NCBI GenBank assembly: GCA_934454005.1
Contig: CAKSGI010000147.1
Coordinates: 1-5,055, forward strand
Direction of reading: 5' to 3'
Length of the DNA stretch: 5,055 bases
Source of the DNA: an uncultured Eubacteriales bacterium
GTDB lineage: Bacteria > Bacillota_A > Clostridia > Oscillospirales > Acutalibacteraceae
The number at the start of each line of letters is the position of its first letter. Position 1 is the stretch's first letter. The notes beneath the pieces were generated by a model. That model was not told where the DNA came from and ran no database searches. It saw only the letters and a program-made list of their open reading frames with translations. Made by a program: the position numbers and the translations under genes. This document shows, in pieces, positions 1-5,038 of the stretch.

Positions 1-5
1 GAAAA

Positions 6-83
6 GAGGTATTAAATCATTGCCTACCTCAAATTTTAAGAGGGTAACTACCTACCTACCTCAGAATTTAAAGAACCTTAATA
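6..83. repeat. Short imperfect repeats with a CTAC tetranucleotide run
   Basis: The motif CCTACCTCA occurs at 23-31 and again at 55-63. In each copy it is followed by an AATTT(T)AA(A)GA segment, giving two imperfect direct copies about 32 bp apart. The second copy is preceded by a CTAC run of three units (48-59). GAGGTA at 6-11 is the exact reverse complement of TACCTC at 25-30 and 57-62, so alternative small hairpins are possible. No gene can be read through this patch into the frame that follows: that frame has stops at 69 and 78. The role is unknown. It may be the scar of a rearrangement that removed the 5' end of the next gene. Confidence 0.5.
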
Positions 84-335
84 CTTAAGAATAATAATGA
101 GCTAATTAAGGAAATTATTTCGGCTATTCCTGATAAGAAATATATTTGGGAATATATTATTGATTCTCTTGATCAACAAGAAGCTAAAAAGAATATTGAT
201 TATATTTATAATTACATTGATTTATTTGAAAGCTTTTATGAGGTAAGCGAGAATCATTCATATTGTTATCGTACAGAATATTATACCTATCAGGATGCCC
301 AATATTATTTAAAGCTTTTAGCTAATGTTAAAAAA
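81..335 (+). other. Coding-like 5' extension of the next gene, without a start codon
   Basis: The frame of the gene starting at 336 is open back to the TAA at 78-80. It reads as ordinary protein (for example KKYIWEYIIDSLDQQEAKKN, then a Tyr-rich stretch around FESFYEVSENHS), with the same AT-rich codon use as downstream. There is no ATG, GTG or TTG in frame between 81 and 335 and no Shine-Dalgarno site. An ATG at 97 lies one base out of frame and meets TAA after two codons, so a single-base deletion just after it would explain the loss of the start. The simplest reading is that about 85 residues belonged to an ancestral protein whose start was lost by small deletion or rearrangement. A sequencing error or a non-canonical start cannot be excluded. 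Confidence 0.6.
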
Positions 336-1244
336 ATGATTAATGATGAGAAAAATCCTAAAAGATCTACTAAGGATAAACAATTTTATTATTTTGAGGT
401 TGATGATAGCTTAAGAATTTTATCTAAGGATTTTGGAGTTTTAAGGGAAGATGTTGATTTTAAAAAGATAATTGAAAATGCTTATCCTGATATTGAAAGA
501 CCAACGCTTGCTCAAAGTGCAGCAAGCCTTCTATATACAATCATTATGGAAAAGCCTTTTGTTTCCTATAATTATGAAGCAGCTGCTATAATGACCTTAG
601 ATTATTTAGATTTAAATAATGCTATTTATAGACGTGATAAGAGTGAAAATTTTATTAATCCTCATTTGACATTAAATGTTAGTCCAAGCGATTTAATGTA
701 TGCGATTAAGCTAGTAGATGATAATAAAAGAAAGAAAAAGGCTGATGTTATTAAGAAAATTGTTCCTTTATTTGGTATGAAAAAGATTTCTTATAATTAT
801 GAAAAAAAACAAAAGCTTGCTAAACTCAAAGAAAATCCTACAAAGGATGAAATTTATCGTTATATTGTTTATTTTACAGAGCATTATCATGGTTATCAGG
901 GCTATTATGAATATTATAAAGGCAATAGTATTGTATACAAAATTCATTATCATGGTGAATATACTAATTTAAAGTTTAATATTCTTAAAAGTATGGAGAG
1001 TCAGGATACTTTAGTTTTTGACTGTGAGGCTCATGCCTATACTGAAGGACCTACAGATTTATTACATCGTGCAAAGATTACGGCTTTGATTTATGAAGAA
1101 ATTAAAAGAAGAAGCTATGATGATATTTTAAATGATTATTTTAAAGAACTAAAAATGGACCTTAAACAACTTTATGATTCAAGCATTAAGATTGAATTTA
1201 ACCTAAAATGGGATTATGAAATAGATCCTGATTATGAATGGTGA
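336..1244 (+). CDS. Fic/Doc-like protein with degenerate active site; probably 5'-truncated
   Basis: From the first in-frame ATG this gives 302 residues ending in TGA. I do not recognise the whole protein. Residues about 56-95 resemble the Fic/Doc core: a helix (LAQSAASLLYTIIMEKPFV), then the motif position, then a helix ending in LDYLDLNN. This matches the usual order of AAxLLYxIIxxHPFxDGNKR followed by a helix ending in FLxLN. Fic and Doc enzymes transfer AMP or phosphate to target proteins using the motif His and the GNxR anion-binding loop. Here His is Lys73, Asp/Glu is Ser77, Gly is Tyr78 and Arg is Glu81; only Pro74, Phe75 and Asn79 remain. Catalysis by the known mechanism is therefore unlikely. 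Residues 130-302 are Tyr/Lys-rich, with no motif or membrane segment that I can place. No Shine-Dalgarno site precedes 336, and open coding-like frame continues upstream to 81, so 336 may not be a true start. The next gene has its own promoter, so no operon with it is implied. The Fic relationship is inferred from pattern only. Confidence 0.5.
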   Translation: MINDEKNPKRSTKDKQFYYFEVDDSLRILSKDFGVLREDVDFKKIIENAYPDIERPTLAQSAASLLYTIIMEKPFVSYNYEAAAIMTLDYLDLNNAIYRRDKSENFINPHLTLNVSPSDLMYAIKLVDDNKRKKKADVIKKIVPLFGMKKISYNYEKKQKLAKLKENPTKDEIYRYIVYFTEHYHGYQGYYEYYKGNSIVYKIHYHGEYTNLKFNILKSMESQDTLVFDCEAHAYTEGPTDLLHRAKITALIYEEIKRRSYDDILNDYFKELKMDLKQLYDSSIKIEFNLKWDYEIDPDYEW

Positions 1245-1275
1245 TATTTGATGTTTTTTAAAATGATTAGCAAAG

Positions 1276-1303
1276 TATCAATCTTTGGTAGTAAAGATTG
1301 ATA
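1276..1303. promoter_or_regulatory. Perfect 11-bp inverted repeat (operator or terminator hairpin)
   Basis: TATCAATCTTT at 1276-1286 is exactly mirrored by AAAGATTGATA at 1293-1303 around a 6-nt loop (GGTAGT). It lies 32 bp after the stop of the Fic-like gene and 28 bp before the -35 box of the ATPase gene. As RNA it would form a stable stem, but the following bases (GTATACTATT) are not a U-tract, so it is a poor intrinsic terminator. Its position just upstream of a strong promoter also fits a binding site for a dimeric regulator. The sequence does not decide between these. Confidence 0.6.
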
Positions 1304-1331
1304 GTATACTATTAATATTATTGTATAAATA

Positions 1332-1360
1332 TTGATGGTTTGCGTATTTTTGGATATAAT
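1332..1360 (+). promoter_or_regulatory. Sigma-A-type promoter for the ATPase gene
   Basis: TTGATG (1332-1337) and a consensus TATAAT (1355-1360) are separated by 17 bp. Transcription would start near 1367, only about 12 nt before the ATG at 1379. The transcript would have a very short leader without a recognisable Shine-Dalgarno site. A TTG at 1340 in the same frame lies inside the promoter and so cannot be the start if this promoter is used. Confidence 0.65.
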
Positions 1361-1378
1361 ATAGTTATTGGCGATAAC

Positions 1379-2685
1379 ATGGTATTGTTTACAGAAGAAA
1401 ATATTATTGATTTACTATATTCATATAATCCCTGGTGGCGTACAGGAGTTGTTCAAAAAGAATTTGACAAAAAAATGAAAAGAACAACTTATTATGAGGC
1501 TAATAAAATTTTTAACAATTCAGAAATTAGAAGAACTGTTTTATTAAGTGGAGCAAGAACTGGTAAATCTTATTTATTATTCAATATTTTTTACAATTAT
1601 TTAATTGATAATGGCATTAGTGATGAAAATATTATTAGAATTAATTTGGAGTCTATAAGATATGAAAATCTTCGAAATCCGAATGCTTTATACAATTATT
1701 TAGTTAGCAAAATAATAAATAATAAAAAGTATTATATTTTTATAGATGAAATTCAATTAATGGATAGGTTTGAAGATGTTGTTAATGGCGTTAAAACTGA
1801 TTTCAATTGTGATTTATATATTACAGGTTCTAATTCTAAATTATTATCTAGTGAAATAAATACAAAATTGAGAGGAAGATGAATTGAAATTAAGGTATAT
1901 CCATTATCATTTAAAGAATTTTATGATGGTAAAAAAGATAAAAATGTGGCATTTAATGAATATATTAGATTTGGAGGACTGCCATATATCAATTCTTTAG
2001 ATAAAGAATATGAAAAAAAGAATATTTAGAAATGATTAATAATACTGTAGCAACAAAGGATATTATTGATAGAAATAATATAAGGAATGAGGAGTTGTTT
2101 AATGCAGTGATTGATTTATTATGCTCACAAATTTGCTCTTATGTTTCACCTAATAAAATTGCAAACACTTTAGTTAGTAATGGATTTAAAACTTTAGATA
2201 GTGAAACAATTAGTAATTATTTAAAATATTTATGTGACGCCTTTTTGTTTTATAAAGCAATTAGATATGATTTAAAAGGAAAAGAATACTTAAAGACTTT
2301 AAATAAATATTATATATGCGATCTTGGTCTTCGAAATCAAAGGCTTGGTTATAGACAATTAGAAATGACTCATATTATTGAAAATATAGTTTATTTAGAG
2401 TTATTAAGAAGAAATTATCAGGTAGACATTGGAAAAAATAAAGAATCTGAGATTGATTTTGTTGCAAGAACCTATGATGATTTATATTATATTCAAGTTT
2501 CTTTATCAATTGAAAATGAAAATACAAGGATGAGAGAGGCAAATGCTTTTAAAGGATTAGATGATGGTTATAAGAAAATAATAATTACTATGGATAATAA
2601 TCCTTTAATTCGCTTAGAAAAAGGATATAAAATGTTAAATTTATTTGATTTTCTTTTGAATGAAGATTCTCTTAGTAAAATTTAA
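1379..2685 (+). pseudogene. AAA_14/DUF4143-type ATPase, broken by a nonsense codon and a frameshift
   Basis: Three segments join into one protein of about 435 residues, near the usual length for this family. Segment 1 (1379-1879) holds an NPWW motif (17-20), a P-loop (SGARTGKS, 57-64), Walker B (IFIDE, 120-124) and the sensor-like ITGSNSKLLS (148-157). After TGA at 1880-1882 the same frame continues as IEIKVYPLSFKEF and GGLPYI, the family's conserved lid/linker region, until TAG at 2027-2029. Segment 3 reads in the -1 frame from 2020: TKDIIDRN, the winged-helix-like SPNKIANTL region, KYYICDLGLRN, and the DUF4143 nuclease-fold remnant EIDFVA...YYIQVS, ending at TAA 2683-2685. The frame change falls in an A7 run (2013-2019), where A8 would restore the frame. 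The TGA sits after LRGR, where relatives commonly carry Gly or an aromatic residue, so GGA-to-TGA or TGG-to-TGA are plausible origins. All other Trp codons here are TGG, which argues against TGA recoding. The P-loop also appears one residue shorter than GxxxxGKS. These ATPases are widespread in mobile and defence-rich regions; their biochemical role is poorly defined. Confidence 0.85.
2014..2020 (+). other. A_AAA_AAG slippery heptamer at the frame change
   Basis: In the zero frame of the ATPase the codons read GAA AAA AAG AAT ATT TAG. The heptamer A AAA AAG is the same as the dnaX -1 frameshift site. A -1 slip there enters exactly the frame that encodes the rest of the protein, two codons before the zero-frame stop. 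There is no Shine-Dalgarno-like stimulator at the right distance upstream (the nearest GGAGG is near 1974) and no obvious stable hairpin just downstream. Together with the separate TGA at 1880, a simple A8-to-A7 deletion is the more likely explanation. Confidence 0.5.
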
Positions 2686-2688
2686 AAA

Positions 2689-2729
2689 GAGCCAATAATT
2701 TTGTTATGAAATTATTAGTTCATTTTTCT
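2689..2729 (+). terminator. Intrinsic terminator after the ATPase gene, probably bidirectional
   Basis: GAGCC plus AATAATTT (2689-2701) pairs with AAATTATT plus AGTTC (2709-2721) across a 7-nt loop. This gives a 13-position stem with one C-A mismatch and one G-U pair. It is followed by ATTTTTCT. A run of five A just before the stem (2684-2688) would serve as the U-tract in the other direction. It begins 4 bp after the TAA of the ATPase pseudogene and separates it from the next unit. Confidence 0.75.
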
Positions 2730-2770
2730 ATTAAGTTTTTTAAATAATGAAAAATAGATAAGTCATTTTA

Positions 2771-2793
2771 TTCGAACAATAAAAATGTTTGAA
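2771..2793. promoter_or_regulatory. Inverted repeat next to the -35 box: candidate operator
   Basis: TTCGAACA (2771-2778) and TGTTTGAA (2786-2793) form 8 complementary positions, one of them G-T, around a 7-bp AT-only centre. The repeat ends 3 bp before the -35 hexamer of the next promoter. That is a typical place for a repressor or activator to act. The GAAC...GTTT half-sites are reminiscent of a Gram-positive LexA box, but the spacing is wrong for one. Confidence 0.45.
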
Positions 2794-2795
2794 CG

Positions 2796-2824
2796 TTGAC
2801 TTTGATTGTTATTTAAGATATAAT
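2796..2824 (+). promoter_or_regulatory. Near-consensus promoter of the ATPase/TOPRIM-like pair
   Basis: TTGACT (2796-2801), a 17-bp spacer and TATAAT (2819-2824) differ from the sigma-A consensus at one base. Transcription would start near 2831, about 20 nt before the GTG start and just ahead of the ribosome binding site. With a terminator upstream, the pair forms an independent two-gene unit. Confidence 0.8.
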
Positions 2825-2835
2825 ATAAATGTAAG

Positions 2836-2842
2836 AAAGGAG
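2836..2842 (+). promoter_or_regulatory. Shine-Dalgarno site that favours the GTG start at 2851
   Basis: AAAGGAG (2836-2842) is 2 nt from an ATG at 2845 but 8 nt from an in-frame GTG at 2851. The spacing points to the GTG as the main start. The two options differ by two residues. Confidence 0.6.
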
Positions 2843-2850
2843 AGATGATT

Positions 2851-4032
2851 GTGTTATATTTACTTAATTTAAAAGCAAATGGATATAAACTACTTTCTGA
2901 TGATTTTAGCTTAAATTTAACTTCTAGAACTAGAGTATATCAAAATGAAAAAGAAAAAGAAATGATAGAAGTTGATAAGGGATTGTATGTATTCAGAAGT
3001 TTAGCTTTTGTAGGTGGAAATTCTTCAGGAAAGTCAACTGTACTATCTTTGTTATTAAAAACATTGTTATTCATGCAGACTGGTCGATGGGAATATGTTC
3101 CAAGAGAATTCAAAAATGATTATATTAATATTGAGACAATTTTTTATTTAGATGGATATATTTATGAATATAATTTTATTGTTGGCAAAATTGATTTTGA
3201 AAAATTATCTTTGGCAAATAAGTTTTCACCTATTACCAAAGAAAATTTAAAGAAAATGAGATATGATAAGTCAAGAGGAATAAAGAATTTGGATTTAGTA
3301 CATGAAAATGGTGAAAATCTTAGTTCGCTTTTCGAAATGTCTTTAAATGATACCTCTGCGATTACTAAAATTATTTCGAATAATATCATTGTTGATGATT
3401 TTAATAATAACAATATTACTAATTTTAATGAATCAATAGTTAGAAATACTTTTTTTACAAGTTTAAATAGTTGCGATAAGAATCTCGTATCCTCAATAAT
3501 TAAATTACTTGATGATAGTATTGAATATATTGTTTGTGATGCTAGTGACCATGTTGTGTTCAAAAGAATAAATGAAACTGAATTAGTTATGCCTAAAGTA
3601 GAACTTATTTCTATATTGTCTGCCGGAACCTTTAGAGGTGTTGAATTATTTATAAGATGCATTAATGCTTTAAAATATGGTAAAGTATTTATTGTTGATG
3701 AGATAGAGAATTGCTTCCAGAAAAAATTAGTTTTTAATTTGTTGTTTTTATTTAATGATGCAAAAATTAATTCTAAGGGAGCTCAGTTAATATTTAGCAC
3801 TCATTATGTGGAAATTTTAGATTATCTTAATAGAAGAGATGGTATTTTTATTACTCACAAAAATGATGGTCATATTTCTGCTTCAAATCTATATTCTGAT
3901 TATGATGTTAGGACTGAATTATCAAAGAGTAAGCAGTTTGATAATAATGTATTCAATACAGCATTAAATTATAAGCAGGTTTTAGAAGTTAGGAGAAATC
4001 TAATTAATGAATTACATATTAATAATGACTGA
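2851..4032 (+). CDS. AAA_15/ABC-type ATPase of a putative two-gene defence module
   Basis: The product is 393 residues from GTG 2851 (395 if the ATG at 2845 is used). It has a complete ABC-type nucleotide-binding set: Walker A GGNSSGKS (55-62), an ABC signature LSAGT (256-260), Walker B VFIVDE (279-284) and the switch His in FSTH (318). About 190 residues of insertion separate Walker A from the signature, as expected for SMC/OLD/RloA-like ATPases rather than transporter ATPases. No membrane segment is seen, so it is likely cytoplasmic. Proteins of this build use ATP binding to hold or license a nuclease partner. The gene behind it overlaps by 26 bp and encodes a protein with a TOPRIM-like start, the two-gene pattern known from AbiL, RloAB and PARIS (AriA/AriB). 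I cannot match it to any one of these. It appears intact and has its own strong promoter. Alternatives are a class of orphan ATPase not used in defence, or a regulatory ATPase. Confidence 0.8.
   Translation: MLYLLNLKANGYKLLSDDFSLNLTSRTRVYQNEKEKEMIEVDKGLYVFRSLAFVGGNSSGKSTVLSLLLKTLLFMQTGRWEYVPREFKNDYINIETIFYLDGYIYEYNFIVGKIDFEKLSLANKFSPITKENLKKMRYDKSRGIKNLDLVHENGENLSSLFEMSLNDTSAITKIISNNIIVDDFNNNNITNFNESIVRNTFFTSLNSCDKNLVSSIIKLLDDSIEYIVCDASDHVVFKRINETELVMPKVELISILSAGTFRGVELFIRCINALKYGKVFIVDEIENCFQKKLVFNLLFLFNDAKINSKGAQLIFSTHYVEILDYLNRRDGIFITHKNDGHISASNLYSDYDVRTELSKSKQFDNNVFNTALNYKQVLEVRRNLINELHINND
3991..3996 (+). promoter_or_regulatory. Shine-Dalgarno site inside the upstream gene that sets the start at 4007
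   Basis: AGGAGA (3991-3996) lies 10 nt before ATG 4007. It supports this start over the ATG at 4025, which overlaps the upstream stop as ATGACTGA. Starting at 4007 also keeps the hydrophobic first strand (NYILIM) in front of the TEG motif. Confidence 0.6.
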
Positions 4033-4549
4033 AGGATCTGACGAGCTTGCTTTTATTAATGTGCTACTTGATAAAGGTATTCTTAAATTTAAAAGAGAAG
4101 AATTATTAATGGAAGATATCTATCACGCTAGACAAATAACTGGTGAACTAATCGGATATATACAATTACTTCAAAATGGTGATGTAGTTAGTATATATAG
4201 AGTTGGTGATAAATTATCAGATAAGTTGACTATTCCTAAAAATATTATTACTGATAAAATTGTTGCAAAATATGATATTTCTACAACTCCCGAATTTGAA
4301 GTTTTGTTTTTGTTGAATGAGGGAATCTATGAAGAATATTTAAAAGTTAAATCATCAATTAAACCAAGTGAATTTTATAAAACTAAAAATAAAAAATATA
4401 AAAAACAATCAAAATTTGTAACTGATTATTTTCAAAAATTAAGTGATGGTCAAATTATTGAACTAATTGATTTGTATGTTTCAAAACATGGGAAGGCTCA
4501 TAAAGAAAATCAATTGACGTTAAAAGAAATTATAAGAGATAAAGCCTAA
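4007..4549 (+). CDS. Putative TOPRIM-like nuclease partner of the ATPase
   Basis: The product is 180 residues, and its start lies within the last 26 bp of the ATPase gene, so the two are translationally coupled. The N-terminus NYILIMTEGSDELAF matches the TOPRIM pattern of a beta strand ending in EG with acidic residues next (E9, D12, E13). The second acidic motif is less typical: instead of DxD it reads YRVGDKLSD (D68, D72). A TTPEFE motif (93-98) follows. The Lys/His-rich C-terminus (HGKAHKE, then LTLKEI) suggests nucleic acid contact. TOPRIM nucleases cleave DNA or RNA with bound Mg2+. In defence pairs the neighbouring ATPase controls that activity. The protein is shorter than OLD or GajA, where the TOPRIM domain is fused to the ATPase, and fits a split version. 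Catalysis is uncertain because the DxD motif is unusual. No domain was verified by search. Confidence 0.6.
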   Translation: MNYILIMTEGSDELAFINVLLDKGILKFKREELLMEDIYHARQITGELIGYIQLLQNGDVVSIYRVGDKLSDKLTIPKNIITDKIVAKYDISTTPEFEVLFLLNEGIYEEYLKVKSSIKPSEFYKTKNKKYKKQSKFVTDYFQKLSDGQIIELIDLYVSKHGKAHKENQLTLKEIIRDKA

Positions 4550-4574
4550 TAAATGATATTTAAAAATTTTAAAT

Positions 4575-4628
4575 ACAACTGAAAACTGGTTTAAAAATAC
4601 AAAAACAACTGAAAATCAGTTTAAAATT
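4575..4628. repeat. Two imperfect 24-bp direct repeats, 30 bp apart
   Basis: ACAACTGAAAA at 4575-4585 and 4605-4615 begins two 24-bp units that match at 20 positions. The second contains the small hairpin AACTGA-AAA-TCAGTT (4607-4621); the first copy has a mismatched version of it. They lie 25 bp downstream of the TOPRIM-like gene. They could be iterated protein-binding sites at the edge of the origin-like region or part of the 3' end of the pair's transcript. Confidence 0.5.
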
Positions 4629-4646
4629 GTAAATGCAATTACAATT
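4625..4646. repeat. Perfect 8-bp inverted repeat
   Basis: AATTGTAA (4625-4632) is mirrored by TTACAATT (4639-4646) with a 6-nt loop. It may help end the transcript of the ATPase/TOPRIM-like pair, but no U-tract follows, so it is not a standard terminator. Confidence 0.4.
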
Positions 4647-4698
4647 GTTACAGTTCACTCGTAAATAGGCCGCTGGTTTGGGGATGTTGGTTAAAAAG

Positions 4699-4707
4699 TT
4701 ATCCACA
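4699..4707 (+). promoter_or_regulatory. DnaA box, perfect consensus TTATCCACA
   Basis: Exact match to the bacterial DnaA-binding consensus. It faces a second box at 4827-4835 in inverted orientation. Confidence 0.75.
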
Positions 4708-4747
4708 TTCCCTTTTTTTTGAGGCTTTTTTTCATTTTTTTGAGTTT

Positions 4748-4763
4748 GTGAAAACATTTTCAC
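4748..4763. promoter_or_regulatory. Palindrome GTGAAAA-CA-TTTTCAC
   Basis: A 7-bp perfect inverted repeat with a 2-bp centre, located between the two DnaA boxes and running into an ACGCGT site. It resembles a dimeric regulator operator but fits neither Rex nor Crp spacing nor the ParB parS consensus. The binding protein is unknown. Confidence 0.45.
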
Positions 4764-4826
4764 GCGTCCTATAATAACTTTTTTTATCAATTTTAAATTT
4801 TTCTTTCTCTCGATTTGAGTTTTAAA

Positions 4827-4835
4827 TGTGGATAA
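4827..4835 (-). promoter_or_regulatory. DnaA box, perfect consensus on the minus strand
   Basis: TGTGGATAA on the + strand is TTATCCACA on the - strand. Both boxes also share the neighbouring base (GTTATCCACA on their own strand), extending the match to 10 bp. Confidence 0.75.
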
Positions 4836-4912
4836 CTTTACATAAATATTTATTTTCTTATTTTTTATACTAATTAACATCTAAATTTTATTAATTTTAG
4901 CTGTTTTAAGCT

Positions 4913-4951
4913 TAAAAATTATCTATTTTTTATTAAAATAGGTAGTTTTTA
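4913..4951. terminator. 17-bp AT-rich hairpin, terminator-like in both directions
   Basis: The arms at 4913-4929 and 4935-4951 pair over 17 positions, with two G-U pairs on the + strand RNA, around a 5-nt loop (TTATT). The outer stem is an A-tract on the left and a T-tract (TTTTT, 4946-4950) on the right, so it could stop transcription from either side and insulate the gene starting at 5045. It has only two G-C pairs at most, so an alternative role as a cruciform or melting element of the origin is possible. Confidence 0.5.
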
Positions 4952-5009
4952 TCAATTTACAGTAATCTCATTTTCACCCACTTTCGAACTATTTTATTTA
5001 TGTATAAAT

Positions 5010-5020
5010 TATAATATAAT
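5010..5020 (+). promoter_or_regulatory. -10 region of the promoter for the gene at 5045
   Basis: Two overlapping TATAAT hexamers (5010-5015 and 5015-5020) lie 24-29 bp before the ATG. No good -35 box is seen at 17 bp; TTCGAA at 4983 is too far for either. The promoter is therefore weak, activator-dependent, or uncertain. Confidence 0.4.
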
Positions 5021-5028
5021 TTAATCAT

Positions 5029-5038
5029 AAAGGTGGTG
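5029..5038 (+). promoter_or_regulatory. Strong Shine-Dalgarno site before the ATG at 5045
   Basis: AAAGGTGGTG differs at one base from AAAGGAGGTG, the full complement of the 16S rRNA 3' end, and is spaced 6-7 nt from the ATG. This makes the start at 5045 convincing despite only three codons being visible. Confidence 0.7.

Noticed and set aside
768..953. 61-codon hydrophobic open frame on the minus strand
   Set aside because: It is antisense to the Fic-like gene, and the Ile/Phe-rich product simply mirrors Lys/Asn-rich codons. No ribosome binding site was seen.
1251..1301. 16-codon open frame that could be a leader peptide over the 11-bp palindrome
   Set aside because: It has only a weak GGTGA upstream, no codon bias suggesting attenuation, and it ends before the promoter of the ATPase gene, so it would not control that gene's transcript.
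1340..1378. TTG at 1340 as start of the ATPase gene
   Set aside because: It lies between the -35 and -10 boxes of the promoter, and the 13 extra residues do not resemble the family; ATG 1379 is preferred.
1880..1882. TGA read as tryptophan (Mycoplasma-type code)
   Set aside because: The readable genes use TGG for Trp, and TGA is the natural stop of two of them (1242 and 4030), so a reassigned code is unlikely.
2774..2793. LexA/SOS box upstream of the ATPase/TOPRIM-like pair
   Set aside because: The GAAC and GTTT halves are 9 bp apart, whereas the Gram-positive LexA box needs GAAC-N4-GTTC.
3162..3662. 166-codon open frame on the minus strand
   Set aside because: It lies wholly within the ATPase gene, whose own frame carries all the expected motifs; this is an antisense shadow.
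4575..4628. CRISPR-like repeat array
   Set aside because: Only two imperfect units with 6-bp gaps and no spacers of the right length; no cas gene nearby.
4569..4880. 103-codon open frame on the minus strand across the origin-like region
   Set aside because: It has no Shine-Dalgarno site before its ATG, a biased Lys/Asn/Phe/Cys composition expected of AT-rich non-coding DNA, and it would run through both DnaA boxes and the T-tracts.
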